Made by a program: the position numbers and the translations under genes. DNA of 10,817 nt, taken from an uncultured Rhodospirillales bacterium (GTDB lineage: Bacteria > Pseudomonadota > Alphaproteobacteria > Rhodospirillales > Defluviicoccaceae). Shown piece by piece: positions 1 to 6,541 of the stretch. Each line of letters opens with the position of its first letter. Position 1 is the stretch's first letter. The notes under the pieces were generated by a model. That model had not been told where the DNA came from, did not search any database, and saw nothing but the letters and a program-made list of their open reading frames with translations. The DNA lies in the NCBI GenBank assembly GCA_937127205.1, contig CAKZLS010000219.1, positions 1 through 10,817 of the forward strand, read 5' to 3'.

Positions 1-589
1 ACCGTTGCGACGCCTCGGCGCCGTCGGGGATTTTCAGTTTCAGCCACTTGGCGAAGTCCACCACGACCATCGCCATGATATCGGCGGCGGTGTAGCGGTC
101 GCCGGCGAGGTAGGGGTGGCCGTCCAATAGATCGTCCAGGCGGTCGAGGAAGCGCTGGGCGCGGAGTTTGCCGCGGGCGCCGAGCTCGGGGATCTGGGCG
201 TAGTCGTCGGGGCCGGTCAGCGCGCGGTCCTTCATGCCGGGCGACGTGTTGCGGAGCGCCTCGGCCATGGCCTGCCAGCCCTCGGTCTCGATCCGCCAGA
301 CGCGGTCGGCGATCAGGCCTTTCTCCGCCGGCGTGGTGCCCAGCAGCGGCGGCGCGGGGGTGTTGGCCTCGAGATAGCGCCAGCAGCCCTGGGTCGAGGT
401 CAGCCGGGTGCCGTCGTCGAGCTCGAGCACCGGAACCGTGCAGTAGGGATTGATCGCGCGGAATTCGGGTGTCTGGTGCGCGCCGCTTCGCAGGTCCACG
501 TTCTCCACCGGGATGTCCAGGCCCTTCTCGGCGATGAACACGCGGACCAGACGGGGACTGGGGGCGGTGGCGCAATCGTAGAATTTCAT
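1..589 (-). CDS. Glutathione S-transferase family protein (C-terminus cut by window edge)
   Basis: I translated this from the minus strand: ATG at 589-587 and 196 codons open to the edge, so the C-terminus is missing. The N-terminal half is a thioredoxin-fold GST domain (about residues 1-78). It contains APSPR near residue 9, AEKGL near 20, INPYCTVPVLELDDG at 46-60 with the expected cis-Pro at 53, then RYLE at 71-74. The C-terminal helical domain follows, with the N-capping box DRYTAAD at 164-170. GSTs usually conjugate or bind glutathione in the cytosol during detoxification; the substrate cannot be told here. Where the family normally has Glu-Ser after the DG-x-x-L turn (binding the glutathione gamma-glutamyl group), this protein has Ser65-Thr66, so glutathione binding may be altered. 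A GAGG lies 11 bases upstream of the ATG. The gene is divergent from the acyltransferase. Family assignment is firm, function is open. Confidence 0.9.
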   Translation of the reverse strand, partial: MKFYDCATAPSPRLVRVFIAEKGLDIPVENVDLRSGAHQTPEFRAINPYCTVPVLELDDGTRLTSTQGCWRYLEANTPAPPLLGTTPAEKGLIADRVWRIETEGWQAMAEALRNTSPGMKDRALTGPDDYAQIPELGARGKLRAQRFLDRLDDLLDGHPYLAGDRYTAADIMAMVVVDFAKWLKLKIPDGAEASQR

Positions 590-797
590 GGCTTGGCTTT
601 CCTCGATAAAGGGGGTCCCGCGGAAGCGGCAGGGCCACGCAGCCGTTCTTATCGCGTTTTCCGGGGCGGTATCAACCCAATCGCATCACAGCAAATGTGC
701 CCTTAGATGATCACTTTATGGCGCCCACATGGGGGTTTCGCCGCGGCGCTGAATGAGATTCTTGGCGACGTTGCGAGCGCGGTTTGAAGGGGGGCCA
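590..797. other. Divergent intergenic region between GST and acyltransferase
   Basis: This 208-base gap separates two divergently oriented genes, so promoters for both should lie here. I found no convincing -35/-10 pair, operator palindrome or small gene. The short reading frames crossing it have no ribosome binding site and no recognisable protein character. Confidence 0.5.
786..794 (+). promoter_or_regulatory. Ribosome binding site of the acyltransferase gene
   Basis: The purine-rich GAAGGGGGG sits just before the ATG at 798; its AAGG core is 7 bases from the start. It favours this start over an in-frame ATG at 753, which has no comparable site and would add 15 residues unlike the family N-terminus. 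Confidence 0.65.
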
Positions 798-1934
798 ATG
801 ACCGAAAACTCGACGACCCAGCAGAGTGTGTCCACGGCGCGATCGAAGCGGATCGAAATGCTGCGCACCATCGCCATCCTGGGTGTGGTGGTGCTGCACG
901 TTCCGCCGCTGGAGACCGACGTGGCGGTGCGCCACAGCTATTCGTCGGAGTTTCTGTTTCAGATTAAGTATCTGCTCAGCGCCGCGATCTTCATGGCGTC
1001 GGTGCCGACGCTATCGGTCATTTCCGGCTATCTGCTGTTTTCCACTTATAATGAGTCCCGCTACCTTCAAACGGTGATCAAAAAGGCGCGGACTCTGGTG
1101 ATCCCCTTGATCCTCTGGAATTTGCCGCTGCTCGCCATTTTGTATGCGGCGCGGATCGAGGGTTGGCCGGTCTACCGGGACGCGGGCGATCTCGCGTCGC
1201 TCTGGGATGCGGTCAATTTGACCGTGGGCATCACCGCTCCGCCGTTGAACTTCCCGCTCCATTTCCTGCTCGACATCTTCATCTGCGTTGTGCTGTCGCC
1301 GGTGTTCTATTTCTTTATCCGTCGCGCCCCGTTCCTTGGATTGGCGATCTGCTTGGCCATCCTGTTCGCCGACCGGGAAAACGCGGTGCTGGTGCGCGGC
1401 GACATCTTCGCGTCGTATTATCTTGGCGGCCTGGTTGCGTATAAGCGGTGGACCCTTGAAGCCATCGATCGGTATTGGTGGGCTTTCGGCGGTGTCTTTC
1501 TGGCGCTGTGCATCGGCTATACGGCGGTCGAGGCGGCCCACGGCTACGCCGGCGGCGCGTTCCACGACTACGGCAGACAGGTGCTGCGGATCGCCGGGCC
1601 GTTCGCGTTCTGGGGAGTGTCCGCGTATCTGGCCGGGGTCTCCTGGTCGGATGGCGTGGCCCGGTTCGCGCGCTACTCGTTTTTCATTTTTTGCGCGCAC
1701 GCCCCGATCCTGAAGCTTTTATGGATGGTCTACCGCGCCGCCGGAGGAACCGTCGAGTCGCCGCTCTATTGGCTGTTCTATGGGGCCGCGGCGCCGGCGA
1801 CGGTGTTGCTGTCGGTGGCGCTGGTGAAGCTGTTGATGCGAGTTGCGCCCTTCGTTCTGGACATGCTCGCCGTGCCGCCGGCGCCACGTTACGGTGCGCC
1901 GGGAGGTGAACGGTCCGTTAAAGAAGCCGGGTAA
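798..1934 (+). CDS. Membrane acyltransferase, acyltransferase-3 (OafA-like) family
   Basis: This 378-residue integral membrane protein has about ten hydrophobic segments, beginning near residues 19-36 and ending near 330-355. The first carries the family signature, an Arg and acidic residue followed by LRTIAILGVVVLH, with Arg23 and His34 matching the conserved Arg and His of acyltransferase-3 proteins. A central PPLNF-PLHFLLD stretch corresponds to the usual 'plWFLxdL' motif, with His replacing Trp. A late segment SFFIFCAHAPIL matches the C-terminal 'SFxIYxxH' motif. Members move acetyl or other acyl groups across the inner membrane onto sugars of O-antigen, exopolysaccharide, peptidoglycan or other carbohydrates. 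The acceptor cannot be inferred, because no glycan biosynthesis genes are adjacent. The start is set by the ribosome binding site at 786-794. The protein ends in a short hydrophilic tail. The gene stands alone: 188 bases separate it from the hemerythrin gene. Confidence 0.85.
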   Translation: MTENSTTQQSVSTARSKRIEMLRTIAILGVVVLHVPPLETDVAVRHSYSSEFLFQIKYLLSAAIFMASVPTLSVISGYLLFSTYNESRYLQTVIKKARTLVIPLILWNLPLLAILYAARIEGWPVYRDAGDLASLWDAVNLTVGITAPPLNFPLHFLLDIFICVVLSPVFYFFIRRAPFLGLAICLAILFADRENAVLVRGDIFASYYLGGLVAYKRWTLEAIDRYWWAFGGVFLALCIGYTAVEAAHGYAGGAFHDYGRQVLRIAGPFAFWGVSAYLAGVSWSDGVARFARYSFFIFCAHAPILKLLWMVYRAAGGTVESPLYWLFYGAAAPATVLLSVALVKLLMRVAPFVLDMLAVPPAPRYGAPGGERSVKEAG

Positions 1935-2122
1935 AGAGTGGGCAAGAGCTATCCCTGACAATTCTGGAAACCACCGGTCATTCGGTCTTTTGTGGCGCGA
2001 AAATGGCGGTTATTCTGGGCGGCCATTGGCCAGGACCAATCTTAGGACGTGTTTCAGGATACGGGAGGCCTTTTCGAGGCGGGCACGAGGATCCGCCGTG
2101 GGGCGCTCCCAAGAGGAGGCAA
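1935..2122. other. Intergenic region upstream of the hemerythrin gene
   Basis: This 188-base gap must hold the 3' end of the acyltransferase transcript and probably a hemerythrin promoter. An odd palindrome GGCCATTGGCC lies at 2021-2031 and overlaps an inverted repeat ATTGG-N6-CCAAT at 2025-2040. Both are short enough to arise by chance. No clear terminator or sigma-70 promoter is visible. Confidence 0.4.
2112..2119 (+). promoter_or_regulatory. Strong ribosome binding site of the hemerythrin gene
   Basis: AGAGGAGG, nearly perfectly complementary to the 16S rRNA 3' end, lies immediately before the ATG at 2123. It fixes this start and excludes the in-frame ATG at 2003, whose extra 40 residues have no family resemblance. 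Confidence 0.8.
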
Positions 2123-2545
2123 ATGAATAACGGTCATCTCAAATGGTCGTTCAATCTTTCCAGCCGCATGGCCGAACTCGACGATGCCCACCGCGAGTTG
2201 GAGGATCTCTATGACCGGATCTTGCAGGCGTGCGAGAGCCAGGAACCGGGCGCCAGCGTGCGTGAACGGATCCGCAGCTTTCTGACCTATGCCCGATGGC
2301 ATTTCGTCGAGGAAGAAACGCTGATGCAGCAGGTGGACTACGGTGGTTACACCGACCACAGGGCCGAACACCAGCGGCTGGTCGAGGACGCGGAGGCATT
2401 CATCGACAGTTTCGGCGCCACACCGCAGGCCGAGGACGGTCCGGCTATCGTCAGCTTTTTCAAGTACTGGCTGGTCCGCCACATGGCCGCCCAAGACAGC
2501 GACCTCGTCAAGTTCCTGAACACCTTGAAGTCCGGCGATTGCTAG
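2123..2545 (+). CDS. Bacteriohemerythrin, single-domain di-iron oxygen-binding protein
   Basis: The product is a 140-residue soluble protein consisting of one hemerythrin domain. All seven expected di-iron ligands are present with family spacing: His23 (in DDAHRELE), His60 and Glu64 (HFVEEE), His79 and His83 (DHRAEH), and His120 and Asp125 (RHMAAQD). An N-terminal Trp8 before the first helix also fits. Such proteins bind O2 reversibly at a non-haem di-iron site and may store, deliver or sense oxygen, or handle NO or oxidative stress in the cytosol. There is no attached signalling domain (no MCP, GGDEF or kinase), so this is a stand-alone carrier type rather than a sensor fusion. It is flanked by unrelated genes on the same strand, 188 bases after the acyltransferase and 93 before the Old Yellow Enzyme. 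Family assignment is secure; the physiological role is inferred. Confidence 0.92.
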   Translation: MNNGHLKWSFNLSSRMAELDDAHRELEDLYDRILQACESQEPGASVRERIRSFLTYARWHFVEEETLMQQVDYGGYTDHRAEHQRLVEDAEAFIDSFGATPQAEDGPAIVSFFKYWLVRHMAAQDSDLVKFLNTLKSGDC

Positions 2546-2593
2546 GGCGCCTTGAGCAGCGAGCAATCCGACCCAGCGTGACGCCAATGTCGG

Positions 2594-2607
2594 TCAAGCG
2601 CGCTTGA
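2594..2607. promoter_or_regulatory. Perfect 14-bp palindrome upstream of the Old Yellow Enzyme gene
   Basis: TCAAGCGCGCTTGA is identical to its reverse complement. It lies in the 93-base gap after the hemerythrin stop, 31 bases before the ATG at 2639. It is not followed by a T-run and would leave only a 4-base loop on a 5-bp stem, so an intrinsic terminator is unlikely. Old Yellow Enzyme genes are often controlled by dimeric repressors (for example TetR-type NemR in E. coli), so an operator is the best guess. No regulator gene is adjacent. Confidence 0.45.
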
Positions 2608-2638
2608 TCTTCGCGGTTGCGTGGTGCATGACCCGGAC

Positions 2639-3772
2639 ATGAGCCTGTTTTCTCCTTACACGCTGCGTGGCGTCACCTTTCCCAACCGTGTCGTCATTTC
2701 GCCGATGAGCCAGTATCGCGCCAAGGACGGGTTCGCCAACGACTGGCATCTGGTGCATCTCGGGCGGTTCGCGCTCGGCGGCGCGGGGCTGGTGTTCTGC
2801 GAGGCCACGGCGGTCGAGGAGCGCGGCCGGCGCACCGCTGGCGATCTGGGGATTTGGCGGGACGACCATGTGCCGGGTCTCTCCCGGATTGTGCGCTTTA
2901 TCGCGGCGGAGGGCGCGGTGCCTGGCATTCAGCTTGCTCACGCCGGCCGCAAGGCCAGCGAACTGCGGCCCTGGCATGGCGGGACGCCGCTGAACGATGA
3001 AGACATGCAACTCCGCGGGGAAGCTGCGTGGGACGCCATCGCGCCGTCGCCGGTGCCCTTCGGCGACGGTTGGCCGGTTCCCCGCGAAATGACCGAGGGC
3101 GATATCGCGACGACGCTTACCGCTTATCGCGAAGCCGCGGCGCGGTCGCTGGAGGCCGGCTTTAAGGTCATCGAGATCTACGCGTCACACGGTTTTCTCG
3201 TCCACGAATTCTATTCGCCCATTTCGAATCAGCGCGCGGACGCTTATGGCGGTGATTTCGACAGCCGTATCCGGTTCGCGGTGGAGGTGGCCGAAGCCAT
3301 CCGCGAGGTTTGGCCGGAGAACCTGCCGCTGATCTTTCGCGTTTCGGCCACGGATTGGCTGGACGGAGGCTGGGATGTCGACGACACGGTCGCCCTCGCC
3401 AAGCGGCTGAAAGCGAGCAGCGTCGACATGATGGATTGTTCCACCGGCGGGATCGGCGGGGCCATGCGGGCCGGGCGCATGCCTTTTGCCCACGGCTTTC
3501 AGGTTCCGTTCGCCGAACGGGTGCGCCGCGACGCCGCCATCCCCACCATGGCGGTGGGCATGATCTGGGATCCGGGCGAAGCCGAAGCCATTGTAGCCGA
3601 CGGACGCGCCGATCTGGTCGCATTGGCCCGCGAGGTGCTGGACGACCCCAACTGGGCGCTTCATGCCCAAGCGGCGCTTTCCGGCGATGACAGTTTCGAG
3701 ACATGGAAACCGGAGTTCGGCTGGTGGCTGGCGCAACGCCAGCGGATGGTCAAGAAGCTCGGTCTTCGGTGA
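2639..3772 (+). CDS. Old Yellow Enzyme family NADH:flavin oxidoreductase, class III (YqjM/XenA-like)
   Basis: The product is a 377-residue FMN-dependent ene-reductase-type TIM barrel that would use NAD(P)H to reduce activated C=C bonds or nitro compounds. Class III features in order: SPYTLRG and FPNRVVISPM at the N-terminus, NDWHLVHLG at 34-42, GGAGLVFCEATAV at 47-59, the QLAHAGRKAS flavin and substrate region at 98-107, HEFYSPISNQR after residue 184, FRVSATDW (the FMN-contacting Arg), and the phosphate-binding GRADLVALAREVLDDP. Two active-site positions differ from YqjM and XenA. The redox-tuning Cys of 'PMCxY' is Ser24, and the first of the paired substrate-binding histidines (HxxH) is Tyr181, leaving only His184. 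The ATG at 2639 gives the usual MxLFSP start; an in-frame GTG at 2621 is possible, and neither has a good ribosome binding site. Family assignment is firm. Substrate and full ene-reductase activity are uncertain. Confidence 0.9.
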   Translation: MSLFSPYTLRGVTFPNRVVISPMSQYRAKDGFANDWHLVHLGRFALGGAGLVFCEATAVEERGRRTAGDLGIWRDDHVPGLSRIVRFIAAEGAVPGIQLAHAGRKASELRPWHGGTPLNDEDMQLRGEAAWDAIAPSPVPFGDGWPVPREMTEGDIATTLTAYREAAARSLEAGFKVIEIYASHGFLVHEFYSPISNQRADAYGGDFDSRIRFAVEVAEAIREVWPENLPLIFRVSATDWLDGGWDVDDTVALAKRLKASSVDMMDCSTGGIGGAMRAGRMPFAHGFQVPFAERVRRDAAIPTMAVGMIWDPGEAEAIVADGRADLVALAREVLDDPNWALHAQAALSGDDSFETWKPEFGWWLAQRQRMVKKLGLR

Positions 3773-3917
3773 TGGCGCCGCGACAACCCGGGACGACGAC
3801 CAACCCTGACGGCTTCCCTGCGATCCACTCGGATAACGCCTTAACCTGTGAGGTAGCCGCTGCGGCCTTTCGCTGTTCATATGGCTGCGGGTTCGGCCGA
3901 TTATTTTTACCCGTGGC

Positions 3918-3944
3918 GCGCTCGGGTGTCACGTGACTGAGCGC
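3918..3944. promoter_or_regulatory. Nested inverted repeat upstream of glgE
   Basis: Outer arms GCGCTC (3918-3923) and GAGCGC (3939-3944) enclose a perfect 10-bp palindrome GTCACGTGAC (3928-3937). The inner palindrome is off-centre by 1.5 bases relative to the arms. There is no T-run after it, so it looks more like a protein-binding site than a terminator. Chance occurrence is quite possible. Confidence 0.3.
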
Positions 3945-3963
3945 CGATGACCGTCTACAGTGT

Positions 3964-3991
3964 CGCGCTGATCATCCAGCATGCGCGCTGA
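3964..3991. repeat. 8-bp direct repeat with 20-bp period upstream of glgE
   Basis: CGCGCTGA occurs at 3964-3971 and again at 3984-3991, 20 bases apart and so close to two helical turns. The second copy ends 66 bases before the glgE start. This arrangement suits a tandem-binding regulator, but the motif is short and no partner protein is visible. Confidence 0.3.
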
Positions 3992-4043
3992 CCACGTCGC
4001 TGCGGGACGCTCCGGGATAGGGACCGTCCGCTTCAACCAATAA

Positions 4044-4049
4044 GAGGGG
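4044..4049 (+). promoter_or_regulatory. Ribosome binding site of glgE
   Basis: GAGGGG lies 8 bases before the ATG at 4058. It supports translation of the long N-terminal extension of GlgE rather than a start closer to the conserved core. Confidence 0.7.
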
Positions 4050-4057
4050 AAAAATCG

Positions 4058-6454
4058 ATGAAAGGTGGCACGGGAAAATCGAGAGGTGCATCGGGCGCCA
4101 AAAGGACGCCCAGCGCAAAACCGGCGTCTGATGGAAAAGAAGGAGAGGACGCCAAACAACTCTCCGACGTCGGCCAGGCGCCTATCGCCAAACCGTCGGC
4201 GGCCGGTCCCGCGCGAAAATCAGCGGCGGCGGCCAAGGCCGATGCGACACCGAAGTCCGGCGAGCGGGAAACACCGGTGCTTACATCAGACCCGCGTCCG
4301 AAACCCGACGTGCCGACTTCGCCGGAGCCCAAAGCCGCTACCCTTCCTGAAACCGGAGCGATCGAACCGATGACCCCCAAGGGCGACAAGCCTGTGAAAG
4401 CCGAAGCCGAAGCCGAACCGAAAGGGGACGCGCAGAAGATCCATATGCACAAGGACGAGTCCGCGCGCGGCCGGTCCACCCGCCTGTTCCACGATCTCGG
4501 CACCGAGCTGAGAAGCCGGTCGATCATCATTCGCGACGTGCAGCCGGAACTGGAGAAGGGGCGTTATGCCATCAAGCGAGAGGTGGGCGATACGCTTGAC
4601 GTGTCCGCCGCCATTTTCCGCGAGGGACACGACAAACTCGCCGCCGTGCTCAAGTACCGCCGCGAGGACAAGCCCGACTGGAACGAAGTCCCCATGACCT
4701 GCGTCAATCCCGGACTGGACCGGTGGGAGGCCAGCATCGTTCTCACGGAAAACGCGACCTGGGTCTACACTATCGAGGCATGGACGGATCTGTACGCCAC
4801 GTGGTGCGACGAAGCGCAGAAGAAGCTGGCGGACGGGCAGGATATCAGTCTGGAATTGATCGAGGGCCATGAACTCGTCCAGGAAGCGATGACGCGTGCG
4901 CAGGCCGCCGACGTGCCCCGGCTGAAGCAGGCAATGCGTCTCTACGAGGACTACGACCACGACGGCCGCGCCGGCCTGCTTCTGAGCGACGAAGTGCGCG
5001 GGGCGGTGCAGCGCTGGCCCGACCGCGATACCGGCGTCCGCTACGATCAGGAGCTGGAAGTGGTGGTGGACCGCGTCGCGGCGCGGTTTGCCGCGTGGTA
5101 CGAGATGTTCCCGCGCTCGCAAGGCAAGATACCCGGCCAAAGCGCTACCTTCGACGATTGTATCGCGCGTCTTCCGCAGGTGCGGTCCCTGGGCTTCGAC
5201 GTGCTCTACTTCGTGCCCATCCACCCCATCGGCCGGGCTTTCCGCAAGGGTCCGAACAATACGCTCAACCCCGGGCCCAACGACCCCGGCAGCCCTTATG
5301 CCATCGGCTCCGATGAAGGCGGCCACAAGGCGGTGCACCCGGAACTGGGCACCATCGACGATTTCGACCGTTTGGTGAAAGCCGCCGCCGAGCACGGTAT
5401 GGAGGTGGCGCTGGACTTCGCGATCCAGTGTTCGCAGGACCACCCCTGGATCAAGGAGCATCCGGAGTGGTTCCTGTTCCGTCCCGACGGTTCCATCAAA
5501 TACGCCGAGAACCCGCCAAAGAAATACCAGGACATCGTCAACGTCGATTTCTTCAACGACAACTGGGTGGCGCTGTGGGAGGAACTGCTTTCCACGGTTC
5601 TGTTCTGGGTGGACCACGGGGTCAAGATCTTCCGGGTAGACAACCCCCACACCAAACCGATCCCGTTTTGGGAATGGTTGATCCGCGAGGTGAAAAACGA
5701 ACACCCGGATGTTCTTTTCCTTGCGGAAGCGTTCTCCCGTCCCGAAGTGATGAAAATGATGGCAAAAATAGGGTTCAGCCAATCCTACACGTATTTCACC
5801 TGGCGCCATTCCAAGGAAGAGTTCATCGAATATCTCACCGAGCTGACGCAGACCGAGGTCAAAGAGTACATGCGGCCCAACTTCTTCCCGAGCACGCCGG
5901 ATATCAATCCACCCTATCTGCAGACCGGCGGACGGGCGGGGCACCAGGTCCGATTGGTGCTGGCGTCGACGCTGTCGAGCGTGTATGGCATGTATAACGG
6001 CTTTGAGTTGTGCGAAGCCACGCCGATCCCGGGCAAAGAAGAGTATCTCAATTCCGAGAAGTACGAATACAAGGTCTGGGACTGGGACCGGCCCGGCAAC
6101 ATTAAGGACTATGTGGCCAAGATCAACTGGATCCGCGGCGCCAACCCGGCGCTGCAGGAACTGGATAATCTCCGGTTTTATCCATCCACCAACGACAACG
6201 TGCTGTTTTACGGCAAGATGACGCCCGACCGGTCGAATATGATCTTCGTTGCCGTCAATCTCGATCCGTTCAACGCGCACGAAGCCAATATCGATTTCCC
6301 GTTGGATGACATGGGACTGTCGGTGTGGGATCCGTTCGTAGCCGAGGAACTGATCTCCGGCCGGTACATGGAATGGAGCGGCATCCGCCAGTGGGTTCGC
6401 CTCAACCCCCAAGGAAACCCATGTGAAATTTTCAAGATCAGCGCCCGGCACTAG
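4058..6454 (+). CDS. glgE: GlgE, alpha-1,4-glucan:maltose-1-phosphate maltosyltransferase
   Basis: GlgE (EC 2.4.99.16, GH13 subfamily 3) transfers maltosyl units from alpha-maltose-1-phosphate to the non-reducing end of an alpha-1,4-glucan, releasing phosphate. The protein has 798 residues. Residues 1 to about 140 are a low-complexity Lys/Ala/Pro/Glu-rich extension, probably disordered. A GlgE-type N-terminal domain begins near SIIIRDVQPEL (155 onward), followed by the barrel from about RFAAWYEMFPRS. Diagnostic motifs are IHPIGR, NPPKKYQDI, IFRVDNPHTKP with nucleophile Asp528, FLAEAF with acid/base Glu557, and TPDINP with Asp615. The 29-residue spacing between nucleophile and acid/base matches Streptomyces GlgE Asp394/Glu423. 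The family is usually about 650-700 residues, and the extension explains the excess. The gene leads the operon, 87 bases before treS, whose maltokinase half makes its donor substrate. Assignment is very secure. Confidence 0.97.
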   Translation: MKGGTGKSRGASGAKRTPSAKPASDGKEGEDAKQLSDVGQAPIAKPSAAGPARKSAAAAKADATPKSGERETPVLTSDPRPKPDVPTSPEPKAATLPETGAIEPMTPKGDKPVKAEAEAEPKGDAQKIHMHKDESARGRSTRLFHDLGTELRSRSIIIRDVQPELEKGRYAIKREVGDTLDVSAAIFREGHDKLAAVLKYRREDKPDWNEVPMTCVNPGLDRWEASIVLTENATWVYTIEAWTDLYATWCDEAQKKLADGQDISLELIEGHELVQEAMTRAQAADVPRLKQAMRLYEDYDHDGRAGLLLSDEVRGAVQRWPDRDTGVRYDQELEVVVDRVAARFAAWYEMFPRSQGKIPGQSATFDDCIARLPQVRSLGFDVLYFVPIHPIGRAFRKGPNNTLNPGPNDPGSPYAIGSDEGGHKAVHPELGTIDDFDRLVKAAAEHGMEVALDFAIQCSQDHPWIKEHPEWFLFRPDGSIKYAENPPKKYQDIVNVDFFNDNWVALWEELLSTVLFWVDHGVKIFRVDNPHTKPIPFWEWLIREVKNEHPDVLFLAEAFSRPEVMKMMAKIGFSQSYTYFTWRHSKEEFIEYLTELTQTEVKEYMRPNFFPSTPDINPPYLQTGGRAGHQVRLVLASTLSSVYGMYNGFELCEATPIPGKEEYLNSEKYEYKVWDWDRPGNIKDYVAKINWIRGANPALQELDNLRFYPSTNDNVLFYGKMTPDRSNMIFVAVNLDPFNAHEANIDFPLDDMGLSVWDPFVAEELISGRYMEWSGIRQWVRLNPQGNPCEIFKISARH

Positions 6455-6473
6455 CCGGCCAAGAATAAGAACG

Positions 6474-6517
6474 GGGTGCCATGACTCAAAGCCTGAGCGG
6501 GCAGGAATTTGGCACCC
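6474..6517 (+). other. Possible intercistronic hairpin between glgE and treS
   Basis: GGGTGCC (6474-6480) and GGCACCC (6511-6517) are perfect 7-base inverted arms around a 30-base loop, which itself holds CTCA/TGAG. In the transcript this could fold ahead of the treS ribosome binding site without covering it. There is no T-run. A match of this size is not improbable by chance in this gap. Confidence 0.25.
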
Positions 6518-6526
6518 ACTACGTGT

Positions 6527-6533
6527 GGGAGAG
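6527..6533 (+). promoter_or_regulatory. Ribosome binding site of treS
   Basis: GGGAGAG lies 8 bases before the ATG at 6542. It supports this start over an in-frame TTG at 6509 that would add 11 residues. Confidence 0.6.
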
Positions 6534-6541
6534 ACGCGACG

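Larger units (their letters stand above)
3773..4057. other. Upstream region of the glgE operon
   Basis: This is the longest gap in the window (285 bases). It should contain the promoter of the glgE operon. I see no clear sigma-70 promoter and no GGAAC-type general-stress (EcfG) element. It does hold a CACGTG-centred palindrome (3928-3937) inside partly matching arms and an 8-bp direct repeat (3964-3991), listed separately. No gene with a ribosome binding site lies on either strand. Confidence 0.5.

Noticed and set aside
476..706. 76-codon plus-strand frame over the GST start
   Set aside because: Most of it is antisense to the clear GST coding sequence, and it has no family resemblance.
1973..1991. 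ACCG-N6-CGGT followed by CTTTT after the acyltransferase stop, as a terminator
   Set aside because: The 4-bp stem and very short T-run are too weak to call an intrinsic terminator.
2003..2122. In-frame N-terminal extension of the hemerythrin from ATG at 2003
   Set aside because: There is no ribosome binding site at 2003, the extra residues do not match the family, and a near-perfect site precedes the ATG at 2123.
3856..3870. GCCG-CTG-CGGC followed by CTTT after the Old Yellow Enzyme gene, as a terminator
   Set aside because: The stem is only 4 bp with a 3-base loop and the T-run is only three bases.
3750..4159. Small minus-strand frames (3750-3932 and 3929-4159) around the gap before glgE
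   Set aside because: They lack ribosome binding sites, and one overlaps the glgE start region; translations have no recognisable features.
4949..4984. EF-hand-like DYDHDG stretch in GlgE (residues 298-309)
   Set aside because: Position 12 of the loop is Leu rather than Glu/Asp and position 8 is Ala, so it is not a canonical calcium-binding EF-hand.
4286..6451. 721-codon open frame on the minus strand, antisense to glgE
   Set aside because: glgE is unambiguous on the plus strand. Long antisense frames are expected in GC-rich genes, and the translation has no family features and no ribosome binding site.
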